DNA of 64,000 nt, taken from positions 1-64,000 of the forward strand of contig NZ_JAFFZO010000001.1 of the NCBI RefSeq assembly GCF_016924145.1, read 5' to 3'. The first letter of the stretch is position 1. Every line of letters starts with the position of its first letter. Position numbers and translations under genes: made by a program. A model generated the notes under the pieces. It saw only the letters and a list, made by a program, of their open reading frames with translations, did no database searches and was not told the origin of the DNA. Below, piece by piece: positions 17,640-25,917 of this stretch. The stretch is from Amphritea pacifica (GTDB lineage Bacteria > Pseudomonadota > Gammaproteobacteria > Pseudomonadales > Balneatricaceae).

Positions 17640-19045
17640 TATACTTTCCTCTGAATACTGAAATCGCGACACTCAACCATATCTGCGACATTGACATATT
17701 TATCTTCAAACTTAATCTCATACTTGTTGGCTGTTCCGCGCCCCTTCTTGCCCAGTGAACGCATATGCCGCAGATAACTGAAGCAGATATAATCCTCGAT
17801 ACACTCGATGGTGAAGTCTGTCGCGGTTATCTTTTTCTTGTCGATCAGGTGGCGCTCGACATAGAGTTCAATATTCTCAGGCTTCACTTCCCGACGGGCT
17901 TTGTACTCTTTGAACAGCTGACGCAGTTCCAGCACCCGCGGGTCGATCTCGACCGGGCGGATCACCCGGGGCCTGGTTTCAACCCGACGACGAATCGGTG
18001 AACGCACACTGCCCGGCGCAATAAAGGCAACCCCTTCGAGGGTGTTGATATGCGGGATAGAACGGGAGTCCAGCTTAGACACATCCGAGATCAGCCGTGA
18101 TAAACGGGAACTCATCCCCGGGGTGGTTTTATCCATATAACGGACAGTATCGGCCACCCGCTTCTCCAGCCGGTAACGGAAGTCGTCGATGGTTGCCAGA
18201 CGCTGATCCACCGACTCAAAGATCCTGATAATCCGGTTAATATGGCTATGAACCATCGCCTCAGCGTCAGCAAAACTGAGTTCAAACTGCTCCTGATAGT
18301 GTTTCGACAGTTTTTCCACTTTCAGCGGGTCAAACTGCAAATCCCGCAACATCGTCAGAATCTGACGACGGAAACGAAACGGGTTGTTCTTGGTTTTCAG
18401 GGTTTTGTAGTCAGACACCAGAATATGGGCTACGAAGCGATCGAAGAAGCTACGGACAATCTCCTGGGGGTTTGAGGTCGCTGCCAGACTGATCTTCAGC
18501 TCCCGCAGGCCCAGCATCATATCGGTCAGGTGGGCACTGAAATCAGCTGCAGTCTGAGCCGCTTCCTGCAGGGTAATCCCCCGGCCAGCAGGATCACTGA
18601 TGGCTGACTCAAGAGAACTGAGTACGTTAAGCACCGCACCACCATAGCTGCGTTTTTCCAGTTCATTGATACCGACCAGGGTGCGTAACAGATAACTGAT
18701 CGCCGGAGACAACAGGACAAAGGTGCGATAGATCCGCTGCTCCTCTTCCAGCCAGCCAGTTTCCACCAGTCGACGATAGATACGGCTGGTATATTCGGCG
18801 GTGGAGCGTGGCAGCTCCTGGCGATCCGCTTCGGACTCCCCCTCTTCCGGCTCCCAGCGACGCACCCCAAGGCGCACAACAGTATCCTCAATACAGGAAC
18901 GGATGAGGTCTTTTGGCACAAACGGATCAACCAGATCTTCATCGAAGAACTGATCAGCGAGATCCAGCAGAACCGCCTCGTAGATATGTTTATTTTGTCC
19001 AGAAAAAGGAACAAATATTGTTTCGGGAAGCTTTTTGAAAAGCAT
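17639..19045 (-). CDS. mksF: MksF/JetA-like kleisin subunit
   Basis: 468 residues from the ATG at 19045 (GGAG about 12 bases upstream). An open frame extends to 19261, but its first 72 codons look non-family, and homologues typically begin near [23 protein letters not shown]. The N-terminal half is helical ([21 protein letters not shown]). The middle is rich in coiled coil (about 270-330), and the C-terminus carries a winged-helix-like end ([20 protein letters not shown]). It matches the JetA/DUF5716 kleisin type. As first gene of F-E-B, its promoter should lie in 19046-19338. I found no fourth gene. Confidence 0.83.
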   Translation of the reverse strand: MLFKKLPETIFVPFSGQNKHIYEAVLLDLADQFFDEDLVDPFVPKDLIRSCIEDTVVRLGVRRWEPEEGESEADRQELPRSTAEYTSRIYRRLVETGWLEEEQRIYRTFVLLSPAISYLLRTLVGINELEKRSYGGAVLNVLSSLESAISDPAGRGITLQEAAQTAADFSAHLTDMMLGLRELKISLAATSNPQEIVRSFFDRFVAHILVSDYKTLKTKNNPFRFRRQILTMLRDLQFDPLKVEKLSKHYQEQFELSFADAEAMVHSHINRIIRIFESVDQRLATIDDFRYRLEKRVADTVRYMDKTTPGMSSRLSRLISDVSKLDSRSIPHINTLEGVAFIAPGSVRSPIRRRVETRPRVIRPVEIDPRVLELRQLFKEYKARREVKPENIELYVERHLIDKKKITATDFTIECIEDYICFSYLRHMRSLGKKGRGTANKYEIKFEDKYVNVADMVECRDFSIQRKV

Positions 19046-19338
19046 CTCAGCTAAAATCTCCGGGCACGCAGACTGGAAAAGGGGTCTCTGGTTCCGTGTG
19101 AAAAGTGCCTCAGGCGATACCAGCCGACACTCAGCGACGCCAGAGCCTGCCTTAGGCAAAATAACGCAATTCACACGCGTTTTATTCACACTATCTTTAT
19201 AAAGGTACCGATGATAACGGAAATAGCCACACTGACCAAGTGGCAAACAAGACACAACCACCGGGACCCGCTCTTTTCTCAGAACAAAAATAATAAAGTA
19301 AATTAAATCAACAAGATAAAATGGTGATCAATGTTTAT

Positions 19339-21069
19339 TCAGAGGGCTCTTTTCGCCTGCTGCAGTCGCGCATAGGCCGACAGGAGTTTCTGGTGCTGCA
19401 CAAAGCCCTCCAGCGCCATGGTTGACTCAGCCAATCCGGCAAACAGGCCATGACCATCGATCATTTCCAACACCTCAGCTACCCGATCAACACCATAGAT
19501 CTGCTCCAGCAGAGCGCGATACTGGTCCAGTGTACGCTCTGTATCGAGGCGAAAACTCAGGCATTGATGCAAACAGCGATACAAGCTGGCCCGATCCCCC
19601 TGCGGACAATCTGACCGCTGAATCCAGTCACTCCAGTTCAGCGCTTCCTGCAGTTCACCCAGTTTCAGGTTTAACAGACACTTCAACTCACCCACTCGCA
19701 ATGAGTCCCACAGGGTTGAAGGGTCTGACAGAATACCGATGATATCCACCACCAACTGCTGATCGGAAAAGCCCCCCTCCTCCAGTTTAACCAGCAGATT
19801 TTCAGCGTCCTGCTCAGTCAGGGCAGGCAGTCGCAACAATGGCTGTCGCAGTTCAACGCCGGCATTATTGTTGTTCCAGACCAGCTTATCGACCGGAAAA
19901 ATCTCTGACATACCGGGCACAATAACCCGACAGCTATACACCCCCAGGTGTTCAAAGTCAGCGATATATATATCCATATCAACCTTGTGAATCAGATGAC
20001 ACAGCTGTTCAAACTCAGCCTGGGTATCGCCCTCAATATTCCACTCTGTGAAGCTGTAATCGGTCTTTGTCGCAAACAGGTCCCAGGCAACTGCACCGGT
20101 GGAATCAACGAAATGGGCATCAAGATTTGCCTGATCCGCGACATCAGTAATATCAAAAACCGGTAGTGGAAAACCGTTCAGATTTTCAGGGCTGCGCCCC
20201 TGAAGCAGTTCGGTTACAGCCCGCTCAAACGCCACCTCAAACTTAGGGTGCGCGCCGAAAGAGGCAATACATCCGCCATCCTGAGGGTTAATCAGGGATA
20301 CGTTCACCAGAGGGAACTTGCCTCCCAGCGAAGCATCCTTAACCAGCACAACATAACCCTGACGACGCAGTGCCTCAATCACCTCAACCGTTTTTGGATA
20401 ACGCTCCTGCACCCTTAGGGGAATATCCGGCAGACTGATCCCGGAGGAGATAATGGTATTCTTTATATGTCGTTCAAAAATTTCTGACAGCGCCTGAACC
20501 CGGGCTTCACTGACACTGTTCCCGGCCGCAATACCATTATTTCTATAGAGGTTGCCGATAATATTGACCGGTATCCATACCTGGTCACCGGTGCGTTGAC
20601 GCACAAAAGGAATGGCACAGATCCCCCGTTCACGGTTCCCCGAGTTGGTATCCACCAGCATCGACGCTTTCAGCTCACCATCCATGTTGTAATGCAGCCG
20701 GGTGGGTTCATCCAGCATCTCATCAGGTAACACATTGCCCGCTACCTGAAACCACTTCTCATTCGGATAATGAACAAACTCTCCCGTGGCAACAGGCTCA
20801 CCCAGATAGTAATCCGCGAAAAAACTGTTGCAACTTAGCCGTTCAAAAAACTCCCCCAGCGCACTCGCCAGCGCTGCAGACCTGGAAGCCCCTTTGCCAT
20901 AACTGAACAGCAGCGGGTTGTTTCGCTCATAGAGGTGGACAGACCAGACATTTGGCAGAGGATTGAGCCATTGCGTCTCCTCAATCTCAAAACCCAGCGA
21001 CTGCAGACTGGCCGTCATATGAAGGATTGAATCGTCCAGTGGAGCGTCTTTACCGGGAATCATCGACAT
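19339..21069 (-). CDS. ycaO: YcaO domain protein (ribosomal S12 methylthiotransferase accessory factor type)
   Basis: 576 residues. The YcaO core fills about residues 50-370: SYGKGASRSAALASALGEFFERL contains the conserved Glu-rich ATP-binding segment, and EARVQALSEIFERHIKN supplies the second ATP/Mg motif. The C-terminal 190 residues are helical and TPR-like, as in E. coli YcaO (about 586 residues). That protein assists RimO in beta-methylthiolation of ribosomal protein S12. No peptide precursor, dehydrogenase or cyclisation partner is adjacent, so a RiPP role is unlikely. It is a single gene with no operon partner seen. Confidence 0.9.
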   Translation of the reverse strand: MSMIPGKDAPLDDSILHMTASLQSLGFEIEETQWLNPLPNVWSVHLYERNNPLLFSYGKGASRSAALASALGEFFERLSCNSFFADYYLGEPVATGEFVHYPNEKWFQVAGNVLPDEMLDEPTRLHYNMDGELKASMLVDTNSGNRERGICAIPFVRQRTGDQVWIPVNIIGNLYRNNGIAAGNSVSEARVQALSEIFERHIKNTIISSGISLPDIPLRVQERYPKTVEVIEALRRQGYVVLVKDASLGGKFPLVNVSLINPQDGGCIASFGAHPKFEVAFERAVTELLQGRSPENLNGFPLPVFDITDVADQANLDAHFVDSTGAVAWDLFATKTDYSFTEWNIEGDTQAEFEQLCHLIHKVDMDIYIADFEHLGVYSCRVIVPGMSEIFPVDKLVWNNNNAGVELRQPLLRLPALTEQDAENLLVKLEEGGFSDQQLVVDIIGILSDPSTLWDSLRVGELKCLLNLKLGELQEALNWSDWIQRSDCPQGDRASLYRCLHQCLSFRLDTERTLDQYRALLEQIYGVDRVAEVLEMIDGHGLFAGLAESTMALEGFVQHQKLLSAYARLQQAKRAL

Positions 21070-21350
21070 AGGGAATCCTTGCTACCATTTTCACTAAAAA
21101 CCGGGAGGGCTGACTATCCTTTCGTAGTCACCAGCACCTTGCGTGCTACCCATCATAACGCCCGTTATACAGAAAACCATCCTCAAGCGAAATGCCGCAC
21201 AATTAATATCGCCGGAGTACCGCCGGGGAAGCCACCAGGACATTCATCAGATCGTTATTTAACCACTTAATAAAACAGTAAAATATTTTATCTTTTCTGC
21301 TTGACGCATACCCCACTCATCATTAACATACGCCGCCACGGTTGAGGTGA

Positions 21351-21426
21351 TCCTCGATAGCTCAGTTGGTAGAGCAGTAGACTGTTAATCTATTGGTCGC
21401 TGGTTCGAGTCCAGCTCGAGGAGCCA
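21351..21426 (+). tRNA. tRNA-Asn (GTT)
   Basis: 76 bases. The acceptor TCCTCGA pairs with TCGAGGA, followed by G and an encoded CCA. The anticodon loop reads CTGTTAA, with anticodon GTT. D-arm AGCTCAGTTGGTAGAGC and T-arm GGTTCGAGTCC are complete. Confidence 0.98.
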
Positions 21427-21449
21427 ACTTAATCGTTATCGGATGTAAT

Positions 21450-21525
21450 TCCTCGATAGCTCAGTTGGTAGAGCAGTAGACTGTTAATCTATTGGTCGCT
21501 GGTTCGAGTCCAGCTCGAGGAGCCA
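21450..21525 (+). tRNA. tRNA-Asn (GTT), second copy
   Basis: 76 bases, identical to the copy at 21351, with encoded CCA. The spacer between the two is 23 bases, so they are probably processed from one transcript. Confidence 0.98.
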
Positions 21526-21535
21526 TCTTTCAGAA

Positions 21536-21608
<73 letters not shown>

Positions 21609-21612
<4 letters not shown>

Positions 21613-21652
21613 CCTCTTTTTATAAAGAGATTGGTGGTTTTTCTGAGACACG
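21609..21652 (+). terminator. Hairpin starting on the tRNA-Pro CCA end, copy 1
   Basis: ACCACC, then CTCTTT-TTAT-AAAGAG, then ATT-GGTGGT and a T run. The outer stem uses the tRNA 3' end itself. It may be a terminator or processing signal. It is repeated after copy 2 (about 21763-21806) with small changes (CTCCTTTTC...), where the T run is broken. Confidence 0.6.
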
Positions 21653-21689
21653 AAAGAACAAAACGTGTATAAATAACCGTTCATTCAGT

Positions 21690-21766
<77 letters not shown>

Positions 21767-21843
21767 CCTCCTTTTCATAAAGAGATTGGTGGTTTATCTG
21801 AGACACGAAAGAACAAAACGTGTATAAATAACCGTTCATCCGT

Positions 21844-21920
<77 letters not shown>

Positions 21921-22004
21921 CTTTAAAAAGCCGCTATAAAAAGTGCATCTGGTTTGGGAACTATCCAGGCTAGGGTCATAGACTCTAATACTGCTGCCCG
22001 ACCA
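21921..22004 (+). pseudogene. tRNA-Pro-derived decayed unit 1
   Basis: It begins CTTTAAAAAGCCGCTATAAA and then keeps GCATCTGGTTTGGGAAC and a tail ending CTGCTGCCCGACCA. The 5' acceptor strand and the D arm are missing, the anticodon loop is enlarged (CTGG...CCAG with about 12 bases between) and the T-loop TTCGAAT is lost. It cannot fold as a normal tRNA. Confidence 0.85.
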
Positions 22005-22087
22005 CTTTAAAGCCGCCATAAAAAGCGCATCTGGTTTGGGAACTCTCCAGGCTAGGGTCATAGATCCTAATACTACTGCCCCGACCA
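22005..22087 (+). pseudogene. tRNA-Pro-derived decayed unit 2
   Basis: Same structure as unit 1, with the same enlarged anticodon loop (GGGAACTCTCCAG) and a tail ending CTGCCCCGACCA. It follows unit 1 directly. The shared changes show that an already decayed copy was amplified. Confidence 0.85.
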
Positions 22088-22098
22088 CTTATAAAGCA

Positions 22099-22181
22099 CT
22101 TTAAAGCCGCTATAAAAAGCGCATCTGGTTTGGGAACTCTCCAGGCTAGGGATCATAGATTCTAATACTGCTGCCCAACCA
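22099..22181 (+). pseudogene. tRNA-Pro-derived decayed unit 3
   Basis: Third copy, after an 11-bp spacer (CTTATAAAGCA). It has the same anticodon-arm expansion, one extra base in GGGATCATAG, and a tail with CTGCCCAACCA. The array ends here. Confidence 0.85.
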
Positions 22182-22503
22182 CTTTCTTTGTGTAACAAGT
22201 TTCTCGGTAAAAGTATTCGCTTACCAGTTTAACGAAGCTATCCGAACGATTTTTTCCTCTTACCGATACAACCGGTTAGAAAATCTGTTTTTCAGCAAAT
22301 CCCCTTCGCTGAACCTTAACGAAGTCATTTCGTTATTCACCGGGGTATACATTACCGTCTGTTTTATCTTGTATACAGCTACCCCGGATTTTTTTAAAAC
22401 TATTAAACCTGGCCTTCCTCCCCTCTCAGACCTCTTTCCTATACCGGTAATTACATGACTTGAGTAGAATTGTCTTATACACAAAGAATGGAATGAGTGA
22501 GTG
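22182..22503. other. Intergenic region after the tRNA array
   Basis: No gene is supported. A 74-codon minus-strand frame (22260-22484) has no family resemblance. The stretch probably carries the promoter for the small ORF and the GGDEF gene that follow. Confidence 0.4.
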
Positions 22504-22656
22504 ATGGACCAAAACCCTCTACAACTGTTTAGCAGCCCTGATCAGACCTGCGCCCCCCCCTCGTGGCGTGCTTGTTTTATTCCCGGACCAGCCAATAAAA
22601 CCAGAACTCTTCAGCCTGCACCTCCCAGATCACGCTTTAGCCGGGCACTGAAATGA
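22504..22656 (+). CDS. Possible small ORF (50 aa) overlapping the GGDEF gene start
   Basis: ATG at 22504 opens a 50-residue frame (MDQNPLQLFSSPDQTCAPPS...) that ends in ALK and a TGA overlapping the next ATG as ATGA. The product is Pro/Arg-rich and without a recognisable domain. The exact stop/start overlap is what one expects of a translated upstream cistron, but no strong Shine-Dalgarno site precedes it (only GGAATGAG). It may be a leader peptide for the cyclase or an accidental frame. Confidence 0.35.
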   Translation: MDQNPLQLFSSPDQTCAPPSWRACFIPGPANKTRTLQPAPPRSRFSRALK

Positions 22657-23813
22657 CATCTGAGCAGGCTTACTTTTTCACCGTGGCGTTAATCAATCTG
22701 GTATTAGCTTTCTCAGGAACCAGAATTAAGGACCCTGAAGGCAAACAGAGATCAATACTGTTTTTTATTCTGGCGTTCGCGGCAAACTTTCTGAGTTGGT
22801 TTATCTATGTATTTGATATCGGTGTAACCTTAAAAATCATATCGGTCCTCTTATCGTCGGTATTCATCTGGGGGATGGTTGTATTCAGTTACAAGCGATG
22901 CGAATGCTCATTACCAGTCGCATTCATATCAGCCATTTTTCTGATTAATTGCGTTGCTTTAAGCTACTTTACCTATGCAGAACAACTCTATAACGCCCTG
23001 CACGTCAGTGCGCTGTTTGTCCCTTTGGCCTTCTGCATGATGGGCTACCTGTTCCTGAAGATAAAACAGCACAGAAACCCTTCTGATATCATTCTGGCTT
23101 ACGCCTGTTTCTTCATGGCGGTAATCGTCGCCAGCCGTTCTCTGCTATTGAAACTTTCACCTGAACTCTTTAGCGCCACCGTCATTTCGTCACAAATCAT
23201 TTGGCCGGCTTTTAGTGTTATCAGTGGAGTATTTGCGTTGCTAAGCTATACAGAGGAAGTTCAATTCAAGCTACAGCAAGAATCCAATACTGACCAGCTT
23301 ACCGGACTGGCGAATCGGCGGAGCATGGATCGTACTCTTAATAAGGAATGGGCAAGAGCAGACCGACACCAAAGGCCTCTGGCTTTGATGATGCTGGACG
23401 TCGATTTTTTCAAGAATTATAACGACCAGTACGGTCACCAGGCGGGCGATGATTGCCTCAAAGCAGTGGCCCAATGTCTGCTTAGCTCATGCCAACGTGC
23501 AGGAGAGCTGGCCGTACGATATGGTGGTGAAGAGTTTTTACTGATTCTTCCCGAAACGGATATCACTGCAGCAAAGGCATTAAGTAAAAAAATCTGCGCG
23601 TCTATCGCGGAACTTGAAATACCGCATCACTCCTCCCCCCAGGGGGTTATTACCCTGAGTTCAGGAATCGCTGTGGTTTCAGACCATAACTACCAGAACA
23701 TCGATGAGCTATTACGAGCAGCTGATTCAGCTCTGTATCAAGCCAAGCAAAATGGCCGAAATCAGACTCAGATTGCTCAGAAAATCACTTTCAACAAACC
23801 CATTTTATTTTGA
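22653..23813 (+). CDS. Membrane diguanylate cyclase (GGDEF)
   Basis: 386 residues. About seven hydrophobic segments in residues 1-200 form a membrane sensor (FFTVALINLVLAF, ILFFILAFAANFLSWFIYVF). A GGDEF domain occupies about 215-375. DQLTGLANRR opens it, LDVDFFKNYND supplies a metal Asp, and RYGGEEFLLI is the active loop, in the permitted GGEEF form, so the enzyme should make c-di-GMP from two GTP. The allosteric inhibition site just upstream reads RAGE instead of RxxD. A small ORF overlaps its start, and the sulfotransferase gene follows 84 bp downstream. Confidence 0.9.
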   Translation: MTSEQAYFFTVALINLVLAFSGTRIKDPEGKQRSILFFILAFAANFLSWFIYVFDIGVTLKIISVLLSSVFIWGMVVFSYKRCECSLPVAFISAIFLINCVALSYFTYAEQLYNALHVSALFVPLAFCMMGYLFLKIKQHRNPSDIILAYACFFMAVIVASRSLLLKLSPELFSATVISSQIIWPAFSVISGVFALLSYTEEVQFKLQQESNTDQLTGLANRRSMDRTLNKEWARADRHQRPLALMMLDVDFFKNYNDQYGHQAGDDCLKAVAQCLLSSCQRAGELAVRYGGEEFLLILPETDITAAKALSKKICASIAELEIPHHSSPQGVITLSSGIAVVSDHNYQNIDELLRAADSALYQAKQNGRNQTQIAQKITFNKPILF

Positions 23814-23897
23814 TATCATCAGTATCCGACAGTTCCAGATCTGTTTCCCTTCGCCACCCAACACGGGTTAAAGCAGCATTTTCGCTAATGGTAATCT

Positions 23898-24821
23898 ATG
23901 ATTTTCTCTGCAAAAAAGAACCCTGAAAATACTGGCAAGCACAGACAGTTCATCGTCGTTGGTGTTCAGCGAGGAGGCACCTCGGCAATAGCGGCAGCAC
24001 TTCAGGCACTGGGGATATCCCTTGGGGATAACTATCATAGCCCTATCTATGAAGATTTAGAGATGGCAAAAGCGTTTCGCAGCGGCAACTGGAAAAAGCT
24101 GCAACAACTGATAATGGCATATGAACAGGAGTATCAGCAGTTTGCCTGGAAGCTACCTGATAGCAACAGTAAGCTAGCCCGCATTTCCAGACTGTTTTCA
24201 AACCCCAGTTTCATCTTTGTTTACAGGGATATCTGCGCAATCGCCAACCGAAAACAGTCAGTGCAGAACATCACTCTCGTCGAGGCAATGAAATCCAGCC
24301 TGACGGCGTATAACCGGATAGTAAAATTCGTCGAAAAAAACGACTATCCAGCTCTGCATATCTCTTATGAGAAGCTTCTGCAGGATACTCAGGGGCACTT
24401 AAGACAGATTGCAGATTTTTGCGATATTGATGTAACCGGGAGCTTAATTGATCAGGCCAGCAGAGCTATCGAAGCGTCTCCGAAAATTTATACTCAATGG
24501 GTGGACATTTCACGACAGATTCATCTGCTCAATAAAGCCGGATTTGACGGCTATATTGATAAGGTTTCTGAAAACCTGGTGTCGGGCTGGTTTCTTCAAA
24601 AGGGATCTGATCAGCCTGTCACTGTTGAGCTTCTCGTGAATGATCATTGGGTCGCGGATTTTCTGTGCGAAGAGTTTCGGGGGGATCTGATCACAGCTGA
24701 AAAAAGCGTGACTGGCAAGGCCGGTTTTCGTATTCCAGTACCGAAAGGCACTTTAGCCAGATCAGACACAGTATCAGTCAGACCTAAAGGTCATTCGACA
24801 AGCCTGTTCAGCATATTTTAA
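23898..24821 (+). CDS. Sulfotransferase-like protein with C-terminal GW-type module
   Basis: 307 residues. Residues about 17-200 look like a PAPS-dependent sulfotransferase: IVVGVQRGGTSAIAAAL is the 5'-phosphosulfate loop, and FIFVYRD the 3'-phosphate strand region. From residue about 216 a second module begins (FDGYIDKVSENLVSGWFLQ...QPVTVELLVND...GFRIPVP). It resembles the GxVD...GW...PV..V modules attached to many glycosyltransferases, and a similar end occurs in the GSCFA protein at 44159. The likely target is a polysaccharide or other surface glycan; no PAPS-synthesis genes are adjacent. Confidence 0.72.
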   Translation: MIFSAKKNPENTGKHRQFIVVGVQRGGTSAIAAALQALGISLGDNYHSPIYEDLEMAKAFRSGNWKKLQQLIMAYEQEYQQFAWKLPDSNSKLARISRLFSNPSFIFVYRDICAIANRKQSVQNITLVEAMKSSLTAYNRIVKFVEKNDYPALHISYEKLLQDTQGHLRQIADFCDIDVTGSLIDQASRAIEASPKIYTQWVDISRQIHLLNKAGFDGYIDKVSENLVSGWFLQKGSDQPVTVELLVNDHWVADFLCEEFRGDLITAEKSVTGKAGFRIPVPKGTLARSDTVSVRPKGHSTSLFSIF

Positions 24822-24852
24822 GACAACGCTATCGATACGTGTGACACCTTAT

Positions 24853-25434
24853 TCACAATGTGATCACACGTTCGCAGATCTTGCGGAAACAGACTGAATC
24901 AACGTCATTTCGCTCTATAGAATCAATCACGATGGTGATGACGCCAACAGGGATACCGCTCCGGTAAACCGGCAAAATCGTTACGAGGTAGGATGAGCCT
25001 TTCCCCCTTTCAACTTCAAACGCCCGCAGAGATATTCTCTCGACACTTCTGACAACTCTGGCGATCGCCTTCTGCAACCTGAGATTATCGACAAGAGCCC
25101 GGCAACTTAAACGGTTTTTATTATCTGTTTTAAGTCCATCCCCACTTGCCAGCGCCTGATCTGCAAAGTGGTTTGTGCAGATGACCTCACCGTTCGTCGC
25201 TAACAGAAGCACGACGCATCTGCAGTGATTAAGTTCACTCAGAACGGCCTTAAAACTGGCTTTCAGAAGCGTAAATGTGGCCTCTTCATCAGGGTGATTG
25301 AGATTAGTACAGGGGGCGGTAAAGCGTGGCGATGATGAGGACACACGAATTTTTTGTGCCTCGTTCCTCAGCCGGTTGCCCGTCAGAATATCAATACTCC
25401 AGAAGCGCATCTTATTTTTATAATTGGCTATCAT
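24853..25434 (-). CDS. LuxR-regulator-like sensory domain lacking the HTH
   Basis: 193 residues from the ATG at 25434, which has CCGGGAG about 8 bases upstream; a longer frame to 25482 has weaker support. CRCVVLLLATNGEVICTNHFADQAL...GDGLKTDNKNRLSCRA is the PAS-like half that precedes the DNA-binding half in a group of LuxR-type regulators. Here the protein stops after VITIVIDSIERNDVDSVCFRKICERVITL, just where the HTH should begin. No HTH-coding remnant fits in the 31 bp before the converging sulfotransferase gene. It is either a truncated regulator or a stand-alone sensory protein. Confidence 0.6.
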   Translation of the reverse strand: MIANYKNKMRFWSIDILTGNRLRNEAQKIRVSSSSPRFTAPCTNLNHPDEEATFTLLKASFKAVLSELNHCRCVVLLLATNGEVICTNHFADQALASGDGLKTDNKNRLSCRALVDNLRLQKAIARVVRSVERISLRAFEVERGKGSSYLVTILPVYRSGIPVGVITIVIDSIERNDVDSVCFRKICERVITL

Positions 25435-25917
25435 ATACTTCTCCCGGAGCATAAGACCCGGTTTCAGGCACCTGCCCCGCAAAATATCAGATGTTTAAGA
25501 TTGATAGCAGATACACAAGCAAGTCTTACGCCAATCAAGCAAAATACTTAGCCCCTATATATATCAGAAAGTTACAATAGGTTAGCAGTTTACGGGCGTG
25601 GTTATGTCAGCTGCCTTTATCACTATTGAGAGAAACGGAATCATATATTCTTTACTTTGATGATTAACAACAGCCTGATAACCCTCTACGCTATGAATAA
25701 TTGAATATATGACACTGAGTCTGTTGCTATAAAGTATGCCGGTCAGCAGCAAATCTCGTTCACAATCAGCGACACGGTAGCTGCTCTCAGGTTAATCACT
25801 GCACGCAACAGGATCCCGATTGCTGCGGCCGACGTATGATTCTGAGACGCAGTGTCAACCATCAAAATACAGCTACAGGTTTAACTGATCACTCAAAACC
25901 GATATTGGAAATACGGA
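25435..25917. other. Divergent intergenic region
   Basis: 483 bp between the HTH-less sensor (leftward) and the HD-GYP gene (rightward). It should hold both promoters. No gene or clear hairpin terminator is seen. Confidence 0.5.

Noticed and set aside
22260-22484. Minus-strand 74-residue frame
   Set aside because: No family resemblance; it lies in the upstream region of the plus-strand GGDEF gene.
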